64,000 nt of DNA from Streptomyces sp. B21-105 (GTDB lineage: Bacteria; Actinomycetota; Actinomycetes; Streptomycetales; Streptomycetaceae), in contig NZ_JARUMJ010000001.1 of assembly GCF_036898465.1 (NCBI RefSeq), forward strand, positions 1,364,001 to 1,428,000, written 5' to 3'. This document shows positions 24,420 through 33,377 of the stretch, in pieces. The translations under genes were made by a program, and so were the position numbers. Numbering within the stretch: position 1 is the first letter of the stretch; the number at the start of each line of letters is the position of its first letter. The notes beneath the pieces are model-generated. The model worked only from the letters and a program-made list of their open reading frames with translations. It was not told the origin of the DNA and searched no databases.

Positions 24420-26143
24420 GGCTTCGCCTCCGCCGCCGCCTGCGCGGTGCGCAGTTCCTCCGGCAGGTGGAAGCGGGCCAGGATCGCGGAGGTGCCGGAG
24501 GGGACGCGGTTCGGGGTGGCCAGGGACACCAGGATCATGGTGAGGAAGCCGAGCGGCACGGACCACAGGGCGGGCCAGGCGAGCAGGGCGTGCGCCGGGC
24601 CCGCGCCGGGCAGGCCGGCCATGGTCGCGGCGACGGCGACGAACGCCGACCCGCCGCCGACCAGCATCCCGGCGGCCGCGCCGGGCGGCGTCAGCCGGCG
24701 CCACCAGATGCCGAGCACCAGCAGCGGGCAGAACGAGGACGCCGACACCGCGAAGGCCAGCCCCACGGCGTCGGCCACCGGCAGTCCGCCCACCAGCAGG
24801 CTGGCGGCCAGCGGCACGGCCATGGCGAGTCCGGTGCCGAGCCGGAAGTGCCGGACGCCGCGGGTCGGCAGGACGTCCTGGGCGAGCACCCCGGCCACGG
24901 CCATCGTCAGTCCGGACGCGGTGGACAGGAACGCGGCGAAGGCGCCGCCGGCGACCAGCGCGCCGAGCAGTTCGCCGCCGAGGCCGCCGATCATCCGGTC
25001 GGGCAGCAGCAGGACGGCCGCGTCCGCGTCGCCGCTGAGGGCGAGCTCGGGTGTGTAGAGGCGGCCGAGGGCGCCGTAGACGGGCGGCAGGAGGTAGAAC
25101 GCGCCGATCAGGGCGAGGACGGCGACCGTGGTGCGGCGGGCGGCGACGCCGTGCGGGCTGGTGTAGAAGCGCACGACGACGTGCGGCAGGCCCATGGTGC
25201 CGAGGAACGTCGCGAGGATCAGCCCGTAGGTGGCGTACAGGGGCCGTTCCTCGCGGCTCGCGGCGAGCGAGGTGGACATGCCGCCGCCGGGTCCGCGCTC
25301 GGCGGCGGGGACCGCGGCGCCCTCGGTGAAGGTGAGGCGGGCTCCGCGCTCGATGCGGTGGGTGCCGGCGGGCAGCCGGAGCACCGCGTCCTCGTGCGGG
25401 CGGCCGTCGACGGTGCCGTCCACGGTCACGGTCAGCGGGCGGTCCAGTTTCAGGTGCAGGGTGTCGCCGACCCGGACGACCCGCTGGTCGCGGAAGGCCG
25501 CCGGCTCCTCGAAGACGTCGCGGGGTGCGCCGTCGCTCTGCCAGGCGAGGACCAGGAAGAGGACGGGGACGAGGAGGGCGGTGAGCTTGAGCCAGTACTG
25601 GAAGGCCTGCACGAAGGTGATGCTGCGCATGCCGCCCGCGGCGACGGTGGCCGTGACGACCAACGCGACGATCAGCCCGCCGAGGGAGTCGGGGGCGCCG
25701 GTGAGGACCGTCAACGTCAGTCCGGCGCCCTGGAGTTGGGGCAGCAGGTAGAGCCAGCCCACGCCCACGACGAAGGCGCCCGCGAGCCGTCTCACGGCCT
25801 GCGAGGCGAGCCGCGCCTCGGCGAAGTCGGGGAGGGTGTAGGCGCCGGAGCGGCGCAGCGGGGCGGCGACGAAGAGCAGCAGGACCAGGTAGCCGGCGGT
25901 GTAGCCGACCGGGTACCAGAGCATGTCCGGGCCCTGGACGAGGACGAGGCCCGCGATGCCGAGGAAGGAGGCGGCGGAGAGGTACTCGCCGCTGATGGCG
26001 GCCGCGTTGAGGCGGGGGCCGACGGTTCGGGAGGCCACGTAGAAGTCGGAGGTGGTGCGGGAGATGCGCAGGCCGAAGGCGCCGACGAGCACGGTCGCGA
26101 CGACCACGAGGGCGACGGCGGGGACGGCGAAGGTCGAGTTCAT
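24416..26143 (-). CDS. Sodium:solute symporter (SSS family) with large extracytoplasmic insert
   Basis: 575 residues, ATG 26141-26143. About 13 helices of the ActP/SSS fold: SDFYVASRTVGPRLNAAAIS, GEYLSAASFLGIAGLVLVQG, LRRSGAYTLPDFAEARL, ASGLTMAVAGVLAQDVLP. SSS members import acetate, pyruvate or other monocarboxylates with Na+. Between helices, residues about 205-310 form a long polar insert with beta-rich segments (VRVGDTLHLKLDRPLTVTVD, AGTHRIERGARLTFTE), not in the E. coli type. It sits between a small membrane protein and the kinase in an operon with a LytTR response regulator, resembling sensing/transport units. Likely substrate: a carboxylate, inferred. Confidence 0.88.
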   Translation of the reverse strand: MNSTFAVPAVALVVVATVLVGAFGLRISRTTSDFYVASRTVGPRLNAAAISGEYLSAASFLGIAGLVLVQGPDMLWYPVGYTAGYLVLLLFVAAPLRRSGAYTLPDFAEARLASQAVRRLAGAFVVGVGWLYLLPQLQGAGLTLTVLTGAPDSLGGLIVALVVTATVAAGGMRSITFVQAFQYWLKLTALLVPVLFLVLAWQSDGAPRDVFEEPAAFRDQRVVRVGDTLHLKLDRPLTVTVDGTVDGRPHEDAVLRLPAGTHRIERGARLTFTEGAAVPAAERGPGGGMSTSLAASREERPLYATYGLILATFLGTMGLPHVVVRFYTSPHGVAARRTTVAVLALIGAFYLLPPVYGALGRLYTPELALSGDADAAVLLLPDRMIGGLGGELLGALVAGGAFAAFLSTASGLTMAVAGVLAQDVLPTRGVRHFRLGTGLAMAVPLAASLLVGGLPVADAVGLAFAVSASSFCPLLVLGIWWRRLTPPGAAAGMLVGGGSAFVAVAATMAGLPGAGPAHALLAWPALWSVPLGFLTMILVSLATPNRVPSGTSAILARFHLPEELRTAQAAAEAKP

Positions 26144-26156
26144 GCTCGCACCGTCC

Positions 26157-26555
26157 TCACCGGTCCTCGACCAGCCGGACGAAGTCCCGTTCGTTGCGCT
26201 CGGCGCGGCGCACGTACCACCGGGCGAGCAGGACGAGCGGGGCGTACAGGCAGAAGCCGAGGACCGCCCATTCGAGCCGGTGGGCGCCGGGCATCGACGC
26301 GAAGAGCAGCGGCAGCGGGCCGACGAGGAGCACGAGGACGGCGAACACCGTGAGCGCGGCGCGCAGCTGGGATCGCATCAGGGAGCGGACGTAGGTGTCG
26401 CCCAGGGTCGTCTGCTCGTCGATCTCGGTGCGCGGGCGGTAGTAGCCGGAGGTGTGCGGGTAGCGTCCGCGTGAGCGGAGCCGGGCGTGGGCAAGGGTGC
26501 GGCGGCCGGGGCGGGTGACGACGACACGTCGTTCGACGGGGTCCTGATGGGGCAC
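26157..26555 (-). CDS. Two-helix membrane protein, probable symporter accessory subunit
   Basis: 132 residues from GTG 26553-26555, two bases after the LytTR gene stop (26558-26560). The N-terminus is basic and cytoplasmic (VPHQDPVERRVVVTRPGRR), followed by an acidic TTLGDTYVRSL stretch and two hydrophobic segments AALTVFAVLVLLVGPLPLLF and LEWAVLGFCLYAPLVLLARWYV, ending in ERNERDFVRLVEDR. Its place directly before the symporter gene, and its size, match the small DUF485-type partner of SSS transporters, though I cannot claim homology. No catalytic motif. Confidence 0.72.
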   Translation of the reverse strand: MPHQDPVERRVVVTRPGRRTLAHARLRSRGRYPHTSGYYRPRTEIDEQTTLGDTYVRSLMRSQLRAALTVFAVLVLLVGPLPLLFASMPGAHRLEWAVLGFCLYAPLVLLARWYVRRAERNERDFVRLVEDR

Positions 26556-26557
26556 GG

Positions 26558-27307
26558 TCAGGTCCGCCTCATCAGCAGGTCCCGCAGTTCGCGCGCGTGC
26601 CGACGGCTGACCTGGAGTTCCTCGCCGCCGACGAGGACGCTCACGGTGCCCGCGTCGAGCCGGAGTTCGCCGATGTGGCGCAGCGCGACGAGATGGCGGC
26701 GGTGGATGCGGACGAAGCCACGGGCGCTCCAGCGGTCCTCCAGGGTGGACAGCGGGATGCGGACGAGGTGGCTGCCGCGGTCGGTGTGCAGCCGGGCGTA
26801 GTCGCCCTGCGCCTCGACGTGCGTGATGTCGTCGACGGCGACGAAGCGGGTCACGCCGCCGAGTTCGACGGGTATGTGGTCGGGGTCGGGTTCGTGGACC
26901 GGGATGCGGGGCGCGGTCCCGCGCTGTTCGGCGGCCCGGCGGACGGCCTCCGCGAGGCGTTCCTTGCGGACCGGTTTGAGGACGTAGTCGACGGCCTTGA
27001 GGTCGAAGGCCTGGACGGCGAAGTCCTCGTGCGCGGTGACGAAGACGACCAGCGGGGGCCGGGCGAAGCCGGTGAGCAGGCGGGCCAGGTCGAGGCCGTC
27101 GAGGCCGGGCATCTGGATGTCGAGGAAGACGACGTCGACGGCTTCGGGGCCGTCGGGTCCGGACTCCAGGGCGCGGTTGATGCGGCGCAGCGCCTCGGTC
27201 GCGTCGCCCGCGCCCTCCACGCTGCCGATGCGGGGGTCGGCGGAGAGCAGGTAGAGCAGCTCCTCCAGCGAGGGGCGTTCGTCGTCGACGGCGAGGGCGC
27301 GCAGCAT
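26558..27307 (-). CDS. LytTR-type response regulator
   Basis: 249 residues, ATG 27305-27307. Receiver domain about 1-120: MLRALAVDDERPSLEELLYL, phosphorylated Asp in VVFLDIQMPGLDG, VFVTAH and LKPVRKERL (Thr and Lys switch residues). The C-terminal LytTR DNA-binding domain (about 145-245) has ITHVEAQGDYARLHTDRGSH and GFVRIHRRHLVALRHIGELR. It is the first gene of a four-gene operon (regulator, small membrane protein, symporter, kinase) with 2-14 bp gaps or overlaps. It probably activates transport genes, or its own operon, when the kinase detects a substrate. A MITE-like element lies just before the start. Confidence 0.92.
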   Translation of the reverse strand: MLRALAVDDERPSLEELLYLLSADPRIGSVEGAGDATEALRRINRALESGPDGPEAVDVVFLDIQMPGLDGLDLARLLTGFARPPLVVFVTAHEDFAVQAFDLKAVDYVLKPVRKERLAEAVRRAAEQRGTAPRIPVHEPDPDHIPVELGGVTRFVAVDDITHVEAQGDYARLHTDRGSHLVRIPLSTLEDRWSARGFVRIHRRHLVALRHIGELRLDAGTVSVLVGGEELQVSRRHARELRDLLMRRT

Positions 27308-27319
27308 GAAGGTGGAGTG

Positions 27320-27543
27320 TAGGGGCTGTCGTTTGAATCAGGTCGCAGGGCATCGGCGGAACCTGTCGACGCCGGTGAGCGGGAGCTGGTGCGTGCAGTC
27401 GCAAGGCGGAGGAGGGCGTCGACGCGATGGGGGTCCCCCCGCTCGAGCGCAGCCGAGAGTGGGGGAGTCGGCAACCGACGACAACGCCGCAGATGTGCGT
27501 GCCGGCCCCCGCGTCTGCGTGGTGATCGAAACGACAGCCCCTA
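27320..27543. mobile_element. MITE-like element, 13-bp perfect terminal inverted repeats, TA flanks
   Basis: The left end GGGGCTGTCGTTT (27322-27334) and right end AAACGACAGCCCC (27529-27541) are exact inverted repeats, both flanked by TA (27320-27321 and 27542-27543), as expected for a TA target duplication. Inside is the Streptomyces palindromic patch around GCTCGAGCG with GGGGGTCCCCCC and GTGGGGGAG. No transposase frame. It sits directly upstream of the LytTR gene. Confidence 0.72.
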
Positions 27544-27606
27544 AGGGCGATCGGCGCGGCGGGACACGTACGGGGCCTGGACGTTCCCGCTGGATACAGT
27601 GCGGGC

Positions 27607-28092
27607 ATGAACGACGGCGGCGTCCTTTTCGACGATCTCGACCGGAAGATCATCACCGCGTTGATGGCGAACGCCAGGACGAGCTTCGCCGAGATCGGCA
27701 CGGCCGTCGGGCTGTCCTCGACGGCCGTCAAGCGCCGGGTGGACCGGCTGCGGGACACCGGGGTGATCACGGGGTTCACGGCCACCGTGCAGCCGGCGGC
27801 GCTGGGCTGGAGCACGGAGGCGTACGTCGAGGTGTACTGCGAGGGCGCCGCCCCGCCGAGGCGGCTGGCGGAGGTGGTGCGCAACCATCCGGAGATCACC
27901 GCGGCGATGACGGTGACGGGCGGCGCGGACGCGCTGCTGCATGTGCGGGCGCGGGACGTGGAGCACTTCGAGGAGGTGCTGGAGCGGATCCGGGTCGAGC
28001 CGTTCATCCGGAAGACGATCAGCGTGATGGTGCTGTCGCATCTGCTGCCGGAGAGCCCGGAGGCGGGCGCGACGCAGCCCGCTCCCGAATAA
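27607..28092 (+). CDS. Lrp/AsnC-family transcriptional regulator
   Basis: 161 residues from ATG 27607. N-terminal HTH about 8-65: LDRKIITALMANARTSFAEI, GLSSTAVKRRVDRLRDTG. C-terminal RAM (ASNC effector) domain about 75-145: STEAYVEVYCEG, VRNHPEITAAMTVTGGADAL and LERIRVEPFIRKTISVMVLS. These bind amino acids and form octamers. It is 184 bp before the dimethylargininase gene, in the same direction, so it likely regulates that operon in response to arginine or ornithine. The gap has AT-rich TGTTCGTGCGTGAACACGCA-like half-sites. Confidence 0.9.
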   Translation: MNDGGVLFDDLDRKIITALMANARTSFAEIGTAVGLSSTAVKRRVDRLRDTGVITGFTATVQPAALGWSTEAYVEVYCEGAAPPRRLAEVVRNHPEITAAMTVTGGADALLHVRARDVEHFEEVLERIRVEPFIRKTISVMVLSHLLPESPEAGATQPAPE

Positions 28093-28144
28093 ACCTGCGA
28101 ATAGTCCTGCTACGACGCAGCGAATCTGCGTCGACCGGGCCAAT

Positions 28145-28183
28145 CACGCAGTGTTCGTGCGTGAACACGCAATATTCGTTGCT
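28145..28183. promoter_or_regulatory. Probable AsnC operator/promoter region before ddaH
   Basis: ATCACGCAGTGTTCGTGCG then TGAACACGCAATATTCGTTG shows repeated half-sites (CGCAGTGTTCGTGCG and CGTGAACACGCAATATTCG) and the longest AT-rich patch nearby. Typical location for Lrp/AsnC binding. Binding is inferred from position and composition only. Confidence 0.4.
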
Positions 28184-28276
28184 TGTCGGGCCTCCCCGTC
28201 GGTTCCTACCGTGGTGTCAACCCTCAGTCGACTCCACAGCAAGGTCGACACCGCAGGAAAACGGAGGAACCCCTCT

Positions 28277-29089
28277 GTGTCCGAAAGCCGTGTGCGGCGC
28301 CCCCGGCGCTTCCTCGTCTGCGAACCCAGACACTTCGCGGTGCAGTACGCGATCAATCCCTGGATGCATCCCGACACCCCCGTCGACGTCGATCTCGCCC
28401 AGGAGCAGTGGCAGAGGCTGATCAGCGTCTACCGCGGCCACGGTCACACCGTGGACACCGTGGAGCCGGCCCCCGGCCTCCCGGACATGGTCTTCGCCGC
28501 GAACTCGGCGGTGGTCGTCGCGGGCCGTGTCTTCGGGTCCCTGTTCCACGCGCCCGAGCGGCGCCCTGAGTCCGTCCACTACGACACCTGGTTCAAGGCG
28601 GCGGGCTACGACGTCCACCGGCCGGAGTCCGTCTGCGAGGGCGAGGGCGACCTGGTGTGGACGGGCCGGTACGTGCTGGCCGGCACCGGGTTCCGCACGA
28701 CCCGTGAGGCGCACCGGGAGGTGCAGGAGTTCTTCGGCCACCCGGTGATCAGCCTGACCCTGGTGGACCCGCACTTCTACCACCTGGACACGGCGCTGTT
28801 CGTCCTCGACGACGACAACGTCTCGTACTACCCGGAGGCGTTCTCGCAGGGCAGCCGCGAGGTGCTCGCCCGGCTGTATCCGGACGCGGTGCTCGCCACC
28901 CGCGACGACGCCATGGCGTTCGGCCTGAACTCGGTGTCCGACGGCCGCCACGTGTTCATCGCGCCCCGGGCCGAGGCCCTCGCCGCCCGGCTCGGCGAGC
29001 GCGGCTACGTCCCCGTCCCCGTCGACCTATCGGAGTTCCAGAAGGCCGGCGGCGGCATCAAGTGCTGCACTCAGGAGATCCGTTCATGA
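28277..29089 (+). CDS. ddaH: Dimethylargininase (DDAH-like, arginine deiminase superfamily)
   Basis: 270 residues from GTG 28277, with GGAGG eight or more bases upstream. Guanidino-group modifying fold of five beta-beta-alpha-beta units: FAANSAVVVAGRVFGS, EGEGDLVWTGRYVLAGTGFR (substrate-binding Glu/Asp), DPHFYHLDTALFVLDDD (catalytic His) and GGGIKCCTQEIR at the C-terminus (catalytic Cys). It hydrolyses methylarginines to citrulline and methylamines. The next gene, ornithine aminotransferase, overlaps its stop by 4 nt. The enzyme could act on free arginine or other guanidines; that cannot be told from sequence. Confidence 0.88.
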   Translation: MSESRVRRPRRFLVCEPRHFAVQYAINPWMHPDTPVDVDLAQEQWQRLISVYRGHGHTVDTVEPAPGLPDMVFAANSAVVVAGRVFGSLFHAPERRPESVHYDTWFKAAGYDVHRPESVCEGEGDLVWTGRYVLAGTGFRTTREAHREVQEFFGHPVISLTLVDPHFYHLDTALFVLDDDNVSYYPEAFSQGSREVLARLYPDAVLATRDDAMAFGLNSVSDGRHVFIAPRAEALAARLGERGYVPVPVDLSEFQKAGGGIKCCTQEIRS

Positions 29090-30315
29090 CCGCACCCGTC
29101 GTCCCGACGCGCTCCTCCGCCGATCTGATCCGCGCCGAGGAGCCGGTCCTCGCGCACAACTACCACCCGCTGCCCGTGGTCGTCGCGAGTGCCGAGGGCG
29201 CGTGGGTGCGCGACGTCGAGGGCCGCCGCTACCTCGACATGCTGGCCGGCTACTCGGCCCTCAACTTCGGCCACCGGCACCCGGCCCTGGTCGAGGCGGC
29301 CCACCGTCAGCTGGACCGTCTCACGCTGACCTCCCGCGCCTTCCACAACGACCGCCTGGCCGAGTTCGCCGAGCGGCTCGCGGCGTTGACCGGTCTGGAC
29401 ATGGTCCTGCCGATGAACACGGGCGCGGAGGCGGTGGAGAGCGGGGTGAAGGTGGCCCGCAAGTGGGCGTACGAGGTGAAGGGCGTCCCCGCCGACCGGG
29501 CGACGATCGTGGTCGCCGCCGACAACTTCCACGGCCGCACCACGACGATCGTGAGCTTCTCGACGGACGAGACGGCCCGGGCGGGCTTCGGCCCGTTCAC
29601 GCCGGGTTTCCGGGTCGTCCCGTACAACGACCTGGCCGCGCTGGAGGCGGCGGTCGACGAGACGACGGCGGCGGTGCTGATCGAGCCGATCCAGGGCGAG
29701 GCCGGCGTCGTGATCCCCGACGACGGCTATCTGGCCGGGGTGCGGGAGCTGACCCGCCGGACGAACTGCCTGTTCGTCGCGGACGAGATCCAGTCCGGGC
29801 TCGGGCGGACCGGGCGGACGCTGGCCGTGGAGCACGAGGGGGTGGCGCCCGACGTGCTGCTCCTCGGCAAGGCGCTGGGCGGCGGCATCGTGCCGGTGTC
29901 GGCGGTGGTGGCCCGCCGGGAGGTGCTGTCGGTGCTGCGGCCCGGCGAGCACGGGTCGACGTTCGGCGGCAACCCGCTGGCGGCCGCGGTCGGTACGGCG
30001 GTGGTGGAGCTGCTGGAGACGGGTGAGTTCCAGCGCCGGGCGGCCGAGCTGGGCGTCGTGCTGCGCGAGGGCCTGACCGCGCTGGTCGGCAGGGGTGTCG
30101 TCGGCTTCCGCTCGCGCGGGCTGTGGGCGGGCGTCGACGTCGACCCGGCCCTCGGCACGGGCCGTGAGGTGAGCGAGCGCCTCATGCGCGAGGGCGTCCT
30201 GGTCAAGGACACGCACGGCTCGACGATCCGGCTGGCGCCGCCGCTGACCATCACCGGCGACGAACTGGCCGCGGCGTTGGGCGCGTTGGAGCGGGCGCTG
30301 ACCCAGGGCGCCTGA
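29086..30315 (+). CDS. rocD: Ornithine aminotransferase
   Basis: 409 residues from ATG 29086, overlapping the ddaH TGA by 4 nt. PLP-dependent class III (omega) aminotransferase: LDMLAGYSALNFGHRHPAL, MNTGAEAVESGVKVARKW, DNFHGRTTTIVSFSTD, VADEIQSGLGRTG and the PLP lysine in LLLGKALGGGIVPVSA. The pattern near the N-terminus and [13 protein letters not shown] fit ornithine delta-aminotransferase (RocD), converting ornithine and 2-oxoglutarate to glutamate-5-semialdehyde and glutamate. With the dimethylargininase and AsnC regulator it makes an arginine/ornithine catabolic unit. Confidence 0.93.
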   Translation: MTAPVVPTRSSADLIRAEEPVLAHNYHPLPVVVASAEGAWVRDVEGRRYLDMLAGYSALNFGHRHPALVEAAHRQLDRLTLTSRAFHNDRLAEFAERLAALTGLDMVLPMNTGAEAVESGVKVARKWAYEVKGVPADRATIVVAADNFHGRTTTIVSFSTDETARAGFGPFTPGFRVVPYNDLAALEAAVDETTAAVLIEPIQGEAGVVIPDDGYLAGVRELTRRTNCLFVADEIQSGLGRTGRTLAVEHEGVAPDVLLLGKALGGGIVPVSAVVARREVLSVLRPGEHGSTFGGNPLAAAVGTAVVELLETGEFQRRAAELGVVLREGLTALVGRGVVGFRSRGLWAGVDVDPALGTGREVSERLMREGVLVKDTHGSTIRLAPPLTITGDELAAALGALERALTQGA

Positions 30316-30449
30316 CGGGTCCGCCGTCGCCCCGGGGCGGGCGCGGGCGCGTCCCGCGTCGCCCCGGGTGGCTCGAGCGCACGTGCGCAGGCAGGGTGAA
30401 GATTGGGTCGGAAGGTGGTAGACCACTCTCAGCGACAGAGAGGCCGGCC

Positions 30450-33311
30450 GTGGGCACTGAGGACGAGGACGACGTAGCCCGCCGGCGGTTCGACGTGGCG
30501 GACACCGCGCCCCTGCTGCTCGACGAGCGGGGCGTGGTGGCGAGCTGGACCAGGGACGCCGAGCGGCTGCTGGGGTACCCGGCCGCCGAGGCCGTGGGCA
30601 GGAACCTGGCCGCACTGCTCACCCACGCGGACGCCGGACGGGTGGGGGACGTCCTCGCGCGGTGCCGCGAGGACGGCGGCTGGGCGGGGCTGCTGTCGGC
30701 CCGCCGCAGGGACGGACGGCCGGTGCCCGTCATGGCGCGCGTGACCTCCGCCCACGAGCCGGGCGGACCCGCGCGCTGGCTGGCGCTGCTCAACGAGATG
30801 TCCGACGCCCCGGGCTGGAACATGAGCCGCTCGGTGCTGGAGCAGATGGTCGGCGACTCCCCGATCGGCATAGCGATCGTCAACACCGATCTGCGTTTCG
30901 TGTGGTCGAACGCGGCCCTGGCGAGGTTCGGCGGCGGCCCGCCCGAGCACCGGCTGGGGCTGCGGCTCGCGGATGTGCAGCCGGGCCTGGACTCGGCGTC
31001 GATCGAGGCGCAGATGCGCCGGGTGCTGGAGTCCGGGGAGCCGGTCATCGGCTACGAGCTGGTGGGCAGGGTGCAGGCGGCTCCGCACCGGGAGACGGCG
31101 CACATGCTGTCGTTCACCCGGCTGGAGGACGAGCGGGGCGGCCCCATGGGCGTCTACTACACGGTCGTGGACATGACCGAGCGGCACCGCGCCCGGCAAC
31201 GGCTCGCCCTGCTCGACCGGGCCGGCCGCCGCATCGGCCGCAGCCTCGACATCACCCGGACGGCGCAGGAGCTGGCGGATGTGGCGGTGCCGGACTTCGC
31301 CGACGTCGTCACCGTGGACCTGCTCGAACCGGTGCTGCGGGGCGCGGAGCCCGCGCCCGCCCGGGCGACGGGCGGCCCCGACGACTCCGTGTCGTTGCGC
31401 AGGGCGGGGCGGCGGCGGGCCGGCGACCCCGACACGCCCGCGGACGCCGACGGGTCCGGCGGCCCGGCCGGGGTCACCGCGGTCGTCTACCCGGCGGGTT
31501 CGCCGCCGGCACGCTGCCTGACCGAAGGGCAGCCCTGGCGAGCGGCCCGACTCGACCCGAACAGCCTGCGAGAAGCCCGCGGCCCGGGCGACCCGCAAGA
31601 CCTGAGCAACCCCCAGGCCCCTGGCGAGCCCTGGGACCCCGACGACCCTCGGGGGACCGGCAGTCCCCGGAACCCGGTCGCCCCGGGCGACCCGGGCGGC
31701 CCGGGCGCCCCGCAGGATTTGAGCAACCCGCAGGACCCGGGCGGCCCCCGGGCACCGGGCGGCCCCCGGGAGCCGGGCGGCCCTGGCGGTCCCCAGCACA
31801 CCGGCGGTCCCCGGGCGCACGGCGATCTCCGGGACACCGGCGACCCACAGGAGCCGGACGGTCCGCGGGAGCCGGACGGTCCGCGGGAGCCGGACGGTCC
31901 GCGGGAGCCGGGCGGGGTGGGTGCAGGTGCCGGGGGGTGGGGCGCCGTGCTGCCTGTCGGGGCCGGGCCGGCCAGTGTCCTGATCGTGCCGGTGCGGGCG
32001 CGGGGCACCGTGCTGGGCGTCACGACGTTCCTGCGGCACGACCCGCGCGAGCCCTTCGACGAGGACGATCTGGCGCTCGCCGAGGACCTCGTCTCGCGGG
32101 CGGCCGTCTGCGTGGACAACGCCCGGCGCTACACCCGCGAACGGGGCGCGGCCCTGGTCCTCCAGCGCAACCTGCTGCCCCGCCGGCTGCCCGCGCAGGA
32201 CGCCGTCGAGGTGGCCGCCGACTACCGGCCGGCCGACGAGCTGACCGGCCTCGGCGGGGACTGGTACGACCTGATCCCGCTGTCGGGGGCCCGGGTGGCG
32301 CTCGTCGTCGGCGAGGTGCCCGGGCACGGCATCGACGCCGCGGCCGCCATGGGGCGGGTGCGGACCGCGGTACGCACCCTGGCCGCGCTGGACCTGCCGC
32401 CCGCGGAGATCCTCGCGCACCTCGACGACCTGGTCACCCGTATGGACGAGGAGGAGGACGAGGAGGCGGACGACAACGACGGGGCGCGCGTCGCGGCGGA
32501 CGCCCGGCCCCGGTCCGACGGCAGGCGGGTGGCGGGCTCGGCGTGCGTGTACGTCGTGTACGACCCGGTCGACGGGAGTTGCGTGATGGCCGCCGCCGGG
32601 CACCCCGCGCCGGCCGTCGTGCTGCCCGACGGGACCGTCGACTTCGTAGATCTGCCCCGGGGGCCCGCGCTCGGTGTGGGCGGCCCGCCGTTCGAGTCGG
32701 CCGAGCTGGTCCTGCCGGAGGGCAGCACGCTCGCGCTGCACACGGACGGTCTGCTGGCCGACGGCGAGCGGGGGGCGCCGGACACCAGCCGGGAGCGGCT
32801 GCGGCAGGCCCTGGAGCAGCCGGCCGCCGCCCTCGACCTGCGCTGCCGGACGGTGATCGACACCCTCGTCCCGGCCCGTCCGTACGACGACGTGGCCCTG
32901 CTGATGGCCCGCACCCGCCGGCTGCCGGCCGGCCAGGTGGCCGACTGGGAGCTGCCCGCGGACCCGGCAGCCGTCGCCGAGGCCCGCAAGACCGCGAGCC
33001 GCCGACTGGCGGAGTGGGGGCTCACGGAGCTGTCGTTCACCACCGAGCTCGTCGTCAGCGAGCTGGTCACGAACGCGATCCGGTACGCCACGGGGCCGAT
33101 CAGGCTCCGGCTGATCCGCGAGCGCACCCTGTTCTGCGCGGTCTTCGACGGCGGCGCCACCGCACCCCATCTGCGCCATCCGAGGGCCACCGACGAGGGC
33201 GGCCGGGGGCTGCTGCTGGTCTCCCAGGTCACCCAGCGGTGGGGCACCCGCTTCCTCCCCGAGGGGAAGGTCATCTGGGCGGAGCAGTCACTCACCGACG
33301 CCGGCGCGTGA
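30450..33311 (+). CDS. PAS/GAF/SpoIIE phosphatase with HATPase domain and Gly-Pro-rich insert
   Basis: 953 residues from GTG 30450 (preceded by GAGAGGCCGG); an ATG at 30396 is an alternative. Two PAS folds (about 10-120 [21 protein letters not shown], and about 130-245 [20 protein letters not shown]), a GAF-like region interrupted by a low-complexity insert (about 370-490, repeated [15 protein letters not shown]), then SpoIIE/PP2C ([51 protein letters not shown]) and a C-terminal HATPase ([20 protein letters not shown]). It probably dephosphorylates STAS proteins and may act as a kinase of its own. Stimulus and partners unknown. Confidence 0.88.
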   Translation: MGTEDEDDVARRRFDVADTAPLLLDERGVVASWTRDAERLLGYPAAEAVGRNLAALLTHADAGRVGDVLARCREDGGWAGLLSARRRDGRPVPVMARVTSAHEPGGPARWLALLNEMSDAPGWNMSRSVLEQMVGDSPIGIAIVNTDLRFVWSNAALARFGGGPPEHRLGLRLADVQPGLDSASIEAQMRRVLESGEPVIGYELVGRVQAAPHRETAHMLSFTRLEDERGGPMGVYYTVVDMTERHRARQRLALLDRAGRRIGRSLDITRTAQELADVAVPDFADVVTVDLLEPVLRGAEPAPARATGGPDDSVSLRRAGRRRAGDPDTPADADGSGGPAGVTAVVYPAGSPPARCLTEGQPWRAARLDPNSLREARGPGDPQDLSNPQAPGEPWDPDDPRGTGSPRNPVAPGDPGGPGAPQDLSNPQDPGGPRAPGGPREPGGPGGPQHTGGPRAHGDLRDTGDPQEPDGPREPDGPREPDGPREPGGVGAGAGGWGAVLPVGAGPASVLIVPVRARGTVLGVTTFLRHDPREPFDEDDLALAEDLVSRAAVCVDNARRYTRERGAALVLQRNLLPRRLPAQDAVEVAADYRPADELTGLGGDWYDLIPLSGARVALVVGEVPGHGIDAAAAMGRVRTAVRTLAALDLPPAEILAHLDDLVTRMDEEEDEEADDNDGARVAADARPRSDGRRVAGSACVYVVYDPVDGSCVMAAAGHPAPAVVLPDGTVDFVDLPRGPALGVGGPPFESAELVLPEGSTLALHTDGLLADGERGAPDTSRERLRQALEQPAAALDLRCRTVIDTLVPARPYDDVALLMARTRRLPAGQVADWELPADPAAVAEARKTASRRLAEWGLTELSFTTELVVSELVTNAIRYATGPIRLRLIRERTLFCAVFDGGATAPHLRHPRATDEGGRGLLLVSQVTQRWGTRFLPEGKVIWAEQSLTDAGA
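31851..31908. repeat. 18-bp tandem repeat (GAGCCGGACGGTCCGCGG x3) inside the PAS/SpoIIE gene
   Basis: Three exact copies at 31851-31868, 31869-31886 and 31887-31904 and a partial fourth. It encodes EPDGPR repeated. The surrounding 31560-31930 is also Gly/Pro/Asp-rich. Period divisible by three, so copy number can vary in frame. Confidence 0.9.
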
Positions 33312-33377
33312 GCGATGGGGAACATTCATCGCATCACGTGAGAAACTGGCGCAATACCGGCAGATAGGGCGCGAGCC

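Noticed and set aside
27320..27543. Complete insertion sequence
   Set aside because: Only about 220 bp with no transposase open frame; kept as a MITE-like element.
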